From Bacteroidales bacterium (GTDB lineage Bacteria > Bacteroidota > Bacteroidia > Bacteroidales > WCHB1-69), in contig JAAYQB010000135.1 in NCBI GenBank assembly GCA_012519525.1, positions 1 through 29,388 on the forward strand: a stretch of DNA of 29,388 nt, given 5' to 3'. This document shows positions 24,911-29,388 of the stretch, piece by piece. The translations under genes and the position numbers were made by a program. Under the pieces are notes generated by a model that had not been told where the DNA came from, did not search any database, and saw only the letters and a program-made list of their open reading frames with translations. Position 1 is the first letter of the stretch, and the number at the start of each line of letters is the position of its first letter.

Positions 24911-25963
24911 TTAAATAATTAACATAGCATCGCCATACGTTAGAAAACGATAGCGTTCATTAATAGCCTCTTTGTAAGCTTTCATTACTAGTTCATAACC
25001 TCCGAATGCTGCTACAAGTATTAGCATCAGCGATTCTGACGGATGAAAATTAGTAATCATAGCATCAGCCGACTTAAAATCATAAGGAGGATAAATAAAT
25101 TTATTGGTCCATCCTTGATAGGGTTTTATTAAGCCGGAGATATAAACAGAAGATTCTAAAGCCTTTAAGCTGGTTGTTCCTACCGCACATATTTTTTTGT
25201 TTTTCTCTTTAGCTTCGTTGATAATAGCAGCTGCATTTTCGGTTATCTCCATTTCTTCCGAATCGGTTTTATGTTTAGCAAGATCTTCTACATCAATGGC
25301 TTTAAAATTTCCAATGCCTGCATGCAATGTTATTTCAGCAAAAGATATTCCTTTTAGTTCTAATTTTTTCAGCATCTCACGACTTAAATGAAATCCTGCT
25401 GCCGGCGCCACTACTGCTCCCTCATTTTTAGCATAAATTGTTTGATAATAATCACAATCTTTATCTGTTATGTCACGTATTTTTTGTATAGATTCCGGAA
25501 TAGGCATTTGCCCTATTGAAAATAATTTTTTCCTAAACTCTTCATAAGTGCCATCATATAAAAAACGTAATGTTCTTCCTCGCGAGGTAGTATTATCTAT
25601 AACTTCAGCTATCAATGTTCCGTTGTCAAAATAAATCTTATTTCCGATACGTATTTTTCGAGCAGGATCAACTAAAACATCCCAAAGTCTGCTTTCTTTG
25701 TCTAATTCTCTTAACAAAAACACATTAATAATTGAATTTGTTTTTTCTTTTTCTCCTTCTAAGACAGCAGGAAAAACCTTTGTGTTATTTAACACAAAAA
25801 CATCTTCTTCATCAAAATAACTAAGAATGTCTTTGACTTTTTTATGCTCAATTGTCTGATTTGTTCGATTCAAAACAATTAAACGAGCCTCGTCTCTATC
25901 TTCATGAGGATATGCCGCAATAAGATCTTGAGGCAAAAAATATTTAAATTGCGATAGTTTCAT
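24911..25963 (-). CDS. queA: S-adenosylmethionine:tRNA ribosyltransferase-isomerase
   Basis: 350 residues. QueA moves the ribosyl part of SAM onto 7-aminomethyl-7-deazaguanine in tRNA, making epoxyqueuosine. The sequence follows the family along its length: LPQDLIAAYP at the start, VLNNTKVFPA, SRGRTLRFLYDG, GAVVAPAAGFH, ITLHAGIGNF, VGTTSLKALES, FIYPPYDFK and YRFLTYGDAML at the end. I chose the ATG at 25963 over a TTG at 25996 because a strong GGAGA lies just before it and family members begin MKLSQFK. The motif after ITNFH reads PSESLMLI where most members have a proline-leucine-serine-threonine pattern, a mild divergence. It is the first gene of the operon continuing to lptC. Confidence 0.93.
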   Translation of the reverse strand: MKLSQFKYFLPQDLIAAYPHEDRDEARLIVLNRTNQTIEHKKVKDILSYFDEEDVFVLNNTKVFPAVLEGEKEKTNSIINVFLLRELDKESRLWDVLVDPARKIRIGNKIYFDNGTLIAEVIDNTTSRGRTLRFLYDGTYEEFRKKLFSIGQMPIPESIQKIRDITDKDCDYYQTIYAKNEGAVVAPAAGFHLSREMLKKLELKGISFAEITLHAGIGNFKAIDVEDLAKHKTDSEEMEITENAAAIINEAKEKNKKICAVGTTSLKALESSVYISGLIKPYQGWTNKFIYPPYDFKSADAMITNFHPSESLMLILVAAFGGYELVMKAYKEAINERYRFLTYGDAMLII

Positions 25964-26163
25964 ATTTCTCCTATAAAATAAACTCCTATTAGTCAATTAA
26001 TTAAATTTTAATAATATTAATTTTTGCATATAAAGATATACTTAACTTCAACGTATGATTTTTGTTATTATTTTATCAGAAAAAAAAATTTGTTATTTTT
26101 TTCAAAAAACGCTCTTTTGTATTTAAATTTTTGTTTCTTTGTATTTTTAAATTTAAAAAAATC

Positions 26164-26178
26164 ATATATATATATATA
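26164..26178. repeat. (AT)n microsatellite in the atpD leader
   Basis: An uninterrupted ATATAT run of 15 bases lies 16 bases upstream of the atpD start codon, in the likely leader. Dinucleotide runs can change length by slippage and could alter translation or promoter spacing. Elsewhere in this AT-rich spacer (25964-26194) I see candidate -7 boxes with one mismatch (TTTCTTTG at 26134-26141; AATTTTTG at 26019-26026) but none with a proper -33. Confidence 0.6.
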
Positions 26179-26194
26179 GCTAAAAATCAAGTGT

Positions 26195-27709
26195 ATGGAG
26201 AATAATGAAAAAGCAAAAGGAAAAATTTCACAGATAATTGGTGCCGTTGTTGACGTTATTTTTGAACAACAAGAAGATTTACCAAGAATTTACGATGCGT
26301 TGGAAGTAATTAGAGACAATGGAACAAAAGTCGTATTTGAATGTGAACAAGACATTGGAGAAAATACTATGCGTTGCATTGCGATGGATTCCACCGATGG
26401 TTTATACAGAGGCATGGAAGTTATCAACACAGGACGAACGATAAGTATGCCTGCTGCTAATTTAAATGGAAGATTATTAAATGTTATTGGCGATACCATT
26501 GACGGAATAGGTCCTATTGAAACGAACAAATATCGTAGTATTCACCAAGACCCTCCTACTTTTGAAAATCTAACTACTACCGCCGAAGTATTGTATACGG
26601 GCATCAAAGTTATTGACTTGATTGAACCTTATATGAAAGGAGGTAAAATCGGTTTATTTGGCGGTGCCGGTGTTGGAAAAACAGTACTTATTATGGAAAT
26701 GATTAACAACATTGCAAAAAAATATTCAGGGATGTCTGTTTTTGCCGGTGTTGGAGAACGCACACGTGAAGGTAATGATCTTTTAAGAGAAATGATAGAA
26801 TCGGGTGTAATTCGTTACGGCGACAAATTTCTCGAAGATATGGAAAAAGGAGGTTGGGATTTAAGTTTGGTCGATAAGGAACTTTTAGCAGAATCACAAG
26901 CCACTTTAGTATTCGGTCAAATGAATGAACCGCCGGGAGCACGTGCTCGAGTAGCTTTATCAGGATTAACAGTAGCAGAATATTATCGTGATGGTGAAGA
27001 CCAAGGAAAAGGACGTGATATTTTATTTTTCGTAGATAACATCTTCCGTTTTACACAAGCCGGCTCTGAAGTTTCTGCCCTATTAGGACGTATGCCCTCT
27101 GCCGTAGGATATCAACCGACTTTAGCTACCGAAATGGGAATCATGCAAGAACGTATTACTTCTACTAAACGAGGTTCTATTACTTCAGTACAAGCAATTT
27201 ACGTTCCGGCAGACGACTTAACCGACCCTGCACCTGCTACCACTTTCTCGCACTTAGATGCAACCACTGTATTAAGTCGTAAAATCGCTTCTTTAGGTAT
27301 TTATCCTGCTGTTGACCCATTAGATTCGACTTCTCGTATTTTATCACCCGATATCGTTGGTGAACTACACTATAAAACAGCTCAAAAAGTAAAAGAAACT
27401 TTGCAACGCTATAACGAATTGCAAGACATTATCGCTATTTTAGGTATGGACGAATTGAGCGAAGAAGATAAATTAATCGTACACCGTGCAAGACGTATAC
27501 AACGTTTCCTTTCTCAACCTTTCTTTGTAGCTGAACAATTTACAGGATTAAAAGGTGTATTTGTTCCTATAGAAGATACAATTAAAGGATTTAATATGAT
27601 ACTTGACGGAGAAGTTGACCATTATCCTGAAGCTGCTTTCAACTTGGTGGGAACAATTGAAGAAGCAATTGAAAAAGGCAAGAAAATGTTAGAAGAAACC
27701 AAAGAGTAA
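26195..27709 (+). CDS. atpD: F1Fo ATP synthase beta subunit
   Basis: 504 residues, complete. The P-loop GGAGVGKT is at 156-163, the catalytic-glutamate motif GERTREGND at 187-195, followed by FGQMNEPPGARARVALSGLT and FVDNIFRFTQAGSEVSALLGRMPSAVGYQPTL. About 30 extra residues between MIESGVI and ATLVFGQ (IRYGDKFLEDMEKGGWDLS...) are an insertion found in Bacteroidota beta subunits. It is the catalytic subunit of the F1 head. Only atpC follows, 3 bases downstream; the remaining atp genes are not in this window, an arrangement seen in other Bacteroidota. It is divergently placed from queA, with 231 bases of AT-rich DNA between. Confidence 0.98.
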   Translation: MENNEKAKGKISQIIGAVVDVIFEQQEDLPRIYDALEVIRDNGTKVVFECEQDIGENTMRCIAMDSTDGLYRGMEVINTGRTISMPAANLNGRLLNVIGDTIDGIGPIETNKYRSIHQDPPTFENLTTTAEVLYTGIKVIDLIEPYMKGGKIGLFGGAGVGKTVLIMEMINNIAKKYSGMSVFAGVGERTREGNDLLREMIESGVIRYGDKFLEDMEKGGWDLSLVDKELLAESQATLVFGQMNEPPGARARVALSGLTVAEYYRDGEDQGKGRDILFFVDNIFRFTQAGSEVSALLGRMPSAVGYQPTLATEMGIMQERITSTKRGSITSVQAIYVPADDLTDPAPATTFSHLDATTVLSRKIASLGIYPAVDPLDSTSRILSPDIVGELHYKTAQKVKETLQRYNELQDIIAILGMDELSEEDKLIVHRARRIQRFLSQPFFVAEQFTGLKGVFVPIEDTIKGFNMILDGEVDHYPEAAFNLVGTIEEAIEKGKKMLEETKE

Positions 27710-27712
27710 GCC

Positions 27713-27955
27713 ATGAAAGTTGAAATTATATCGCCCAGTACACAGGAAGTGATTGAAGGTGTCGTTTCTATTCAATTGCCGGGAACCGATGGTTTGTTTG
27801 CCATACTTAACAACCACGCCCCATTAATTGCAGCTCTATCGAAAGGAAAAGCAAAAATAATCAATAAGAATAATCAAACCACCTTTCATACAATTAATGG
27901 TGGAATAGTAGAAGTGTTAAAAAATAAAATTATTATTTTAACCGAAAACAATTAA
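27713..27955 (+). CDS. atpC: F1Fo ATP synthase epsilon subunit (short form)
   Basis: 80 residues comprising only the N-terminal beta-sandwich (VEIISPSTQEVIEGVVSIQLPGTDG, ILNNHAPLIAALSKGKA, GGIVEVLKNKIIILTEN). The C-terminal two-helix domain that inhibits ATP hydrolysis in E. coli is absent, which is usual in this phylum. It lies 3 bases after atpD and is ended by the hairpin at 27978. Together with gamma it couples rotation to the catalytic head. Confidence 0.92.
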   Translation: MKVEIISPSTQEVIEGVVSIQLPGTDGLFAILNNHAPLIAALSKGKAKIINKNNQTTFHTINGGIVEVLKNKIIILTENN

Positions 27956-27977
27956 TTAAAGAAAATATTCTATAATT

Positions 27978-28015
27978 AAAGAAACTGTCCACAAAGGATA
28001 GTTTCTTTTTTTTTT
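27978..28015 (+). terminator. Rho-independent terminator of atpDC
   Basis: GAAACTGTCC (27981-27990) pairs with GGATAGTTTC (27996-28005) with one G-U pair, extended by three A-T pairs, around a 5-base loop and followed by a run of ten T. It starts 22 bases after the atpC stop. Confidence 0.9.
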
Positions 28016-28086
28016 GATGCAATAAGACTTTTGCAAGATGAAAATATAATTTTAAAAATAAAATCAAAAAATAATAAGAAAAGGTA

Positions 28087-28094
28087 TAACTTTG
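28087..28094 (+). promoter_or_regulatory. Bacteroidota -7 box upstream of the 28154 gene
   Basis: TAACTTTG is an exact TAnnTTTG followed by CA, lying 59 bases before the start codon and after the atpDC terminator, so the position is right. The region 19-21 bases upstream lacks a TTTG -33 element, so strength is uncertain. Confidence 0.5.
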
Positions 28095-28153
28095 CAAAAA
28101 AATTATATGCTATTTTGAAATATCAAATTAATTAACATTAAAATTAAACAAAA

Positions 28154-28903
28154 ATGAAAAAAAGAATTATAATATTACTTAGTATAATGATTTTGCATTC
28201 TATTTATCTGTTTGCAAACAATGAGGGAGAAAACAAATCAGCGCCAACAAAAATAAAACACGAAAACAGAAAAGATGAGAGACTTTGCCGTAAATACATC
28301 ATTCCCTTAAGCAAGGCTTCTCAAGAAATTATTACCGGAACGATTTCTTTTAAAATGTCTCTCTTTATGAATGAGGAAGAATTTCCTCGTGTTTACAAAT
28401 GTTCTTTGGCTTTTTCACGTTGGCCCTCAATTGGCTCTGCCTTACCCTCTATGGTACTGAATATTGGCGATTCACTTCTTTATATCACTAATAAAGATTC
28501 ATTGCATACATTTAATTTAGTTACAAAAACCCATACTGTAGATGATTTTAAAACAGCTGTAAGGTTCTTTTATGAAAATCCGTTTTTTGCTTTTTATGCT
28601 TGGTGGTTTGAATTTTATAGAGGCGATAATATATCGGTAGTAAAAGACAAAAAAATAATTTCAGTTAAATTCGATTTTACAACATCCGATAATATAGATG
28701 AAATGAAATTTTACAAAACACCGGGCGGATGTTATCAATTAGTTTATACGCACAACAGTAATTTATTACAAAAATACAGTTATGAACCAATAGGAATGTG
28801 GAAAAACACATTCGATTACAAAAAAATGGAATGCGAATTAATTAGCTATGAGCAAGGCATCCGTATATCGTCCCTCTTAGCAAAATGGGGTTATTTGTTC
28901 TAA
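28154..28903 (+). CDS. Secreted protein of unknown function
   Basis: 249 residues. Signal peptide: KKR then IIILLSIMILHSIYLFA, cleavage near residue 22. The mature protein has a charged stretch (about 23-45, ENKSAPTKIKHENRKDERL) and then beta-strand-like segments with many aromatics (FFYENPFFAFYAWWFEFYRGD; QLVYTHNSNLLQKYSYEP; WKNTFDYKKMECELISYE). The beta-rich layout is loosely like an outer-membrane lipoprotein carrier fold, but I see no motif that proves it. No lipobox. It is a single gene with its own -7 box, convergent with a lipocalin-like lipoprotein. Real gene: good start, signal peptide and normal codon use. Function unknown. Confidence 0.7.
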   Translation: MKKRIIILLSIMILHSIYLFANNEGENKSAPTKIKHENRKDERLCRKYIIPLSKASQEIITGTISFKMSLFMNEEEFPRVYKCSLAFSRWPSIGSALPSMVLNIGDSLLYITNKDSLHTFNLVTKTHTVDDFKTAVRFFYENPFFAFYAWWFEFYRGDNISVVKDKKIISVKFDFTTSDNIDEMKFYKTPGGCYQLVYTHNSNLLQKYSYEPIGMWKNTFDYKKMECELISYEQGIRISSLLAKWGYLF

Positions 28904-28916
28904 TATTTCACCTATA

Positions 28917-28933
28917 TACCTCAATAAGAGGTA
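28917..28933. terminator. Weak bidirectional hairpin between convergent genes
   Basis: TACCTC (28917-28922) and GAGGTA (28928-28933) form a 6-bp stem with a 5-base loop, 13 bases after the plus-strand stop and 9 bases beyond the minus-strand stop. It is followed by AATTTATTT rather than a pure T-run, so termination would be weak. Confidence 0.4.
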
Positions 28934-28942
28934 ATTTATTTG

Positions 28943-29377
28943 CTATTGATTTTCTACTGCCGGTGCCGGTTTTTCTTCCTTTTTCTTAACCAACTCTAAC
29001 ACATGAATAATATTGGTGCCATCGGTCGATTTCCATATTTGGTGTTTTCTCTTATTAACAACCACTATCCATGTTTTTGATAAATTAGATCCTTCGCTTT
29101 TAATGCTAATGTATTCATCATTATGATACGATGTCCACTCAAAAGGACTTTTATCTTGCTGAACGGCTCCTAAAACAGAATAGGAAATGTCTTTTTCTCC
29201 CGTTCCTTTTTTATCGAACGACATGGTGCCTATGTTATTAAAAGACGACCCCTGTTGTTGTCCTAAAGTTATTGCCTCATAACGTTGAACCGTCCAATTA
29301 CCTGCTATACGAGGCGCACATGCACTGAATAAAATTGCTGCCAAAGCAATCAACGAAAGTTGAATTGTTGTCTTCAT
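28943..29377 (-). CDS. Lipocalin-like lipoprotein
   Basis: 144 residues with a lipoprotein signal (LIALAAILFSAC, cysteine at 20). The mature part begins with the lipocalin-type IAGNWTVQRYE and continues as short beta-strands (GTMSFDKKGTGEKDISYSVLG, FEWTSYHNDEYISIKS, KTWIVVVNKRKHQIWKSTDG), matching the lipocalin-like domains common in Bacteroidota surface or periplasmic lipoproteins. The tail is lysine/glutamate/proline-rich (KKKEEKPAPAVENQ). Ligand unknown. It reads toward the 28154 gene, with the weak hairpin at 28917-28933 between them. Confidence 0.72.
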   Translation of the reverse strand: MKTTIQLSLIALAAILFSACAPRIAGNWTVQRYEAITLGQQQGSSFNNIGTMSFDKKGTGEKDISYSVLGAVQQDKSPFEWTSYHNDEYISIKSEGSNLSKTWIVVVNKRKHQIWKSTDGTNIIHVLELVKKKEEKPAPAVENQ

Positions 29378-29388
29378 AATAATAATTA

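Overview
The window looks like chromosomal DNA from a low-GC member of the Bacteroidota, probably order Bacteroidales. The evidence is: a TonB-dependent receptor with an N-terminal CarboxypepD_reg-like domain; a BatA-type VWA protein; a DUF2723 giant membrane protein; the neighbourhood queA-coaX-outer membrane protein-TPR-lptC; an isolated atpD-atpC pair whose beta subunit carries the extra segment known from Bacteroidota; -7 boxes of the TAnnTTTG type; and few Shine-Dalgarno sequences. I recognise 23 protein genes plus one short coding-like ORF, and no tRNA, rRNA, CRISPR array or insertion sequence.

Region 1 (1-6730) is the most interesting part. After a terminator at the left edge comes a tight five-gene plus-strand operon: an ATP-grasp ligase, a PLP-dependent amino-acid decarboxylase of the DAP/ornithine decarboxylase fold, a urea-transporter domain fused to an M23 (LytM) metallopeptidase domain, a TPR/beta-barrel outer membrane protein, and a small secreted TPR protein. 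The last three genes are joined by two 13-base overlaps. The content suggests an uncharacterised pathway: ligate and decarboxylate an amino-acid-like compound in the cytosol, pass it through a urea-transporter-like pore, and handle it in the periplasm and outer membrane. This is inference; no product can be named.

Region 2 (6731-15885) holds a Uup-type ABC-F ATPase (minus), then on the plus strand a short ORF overlapping a TonB-dependent receptor, a BatD/DUF4381-like membrane protein and BatA, without the rest of the usual moxR-bat operon. Converging on batA with one base between the stops is a minus-strand pair: a lipoprotein and an asparagine-synthetase homologue that lacks the catalytic N-terminal cysteine of the glutaminase domain.

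Region 3 (15886-29388) is mostly housekeeping. On the plus strand are a secreted cyclophilin, pheS and a DUF2723 protein. These converge at a shared hairpin terminator on the minus-strand operon queA-coaX-OMP-TPR-lptC, in which coaX appears to use a TTG start. Divergent from queA are atpD and a short atpC, followed by a strong terminator. The window ends with an unrecognised secreted protein (with a good TAnnTTTG promoter box) and a convergent lipocalin-like lipoprotein.
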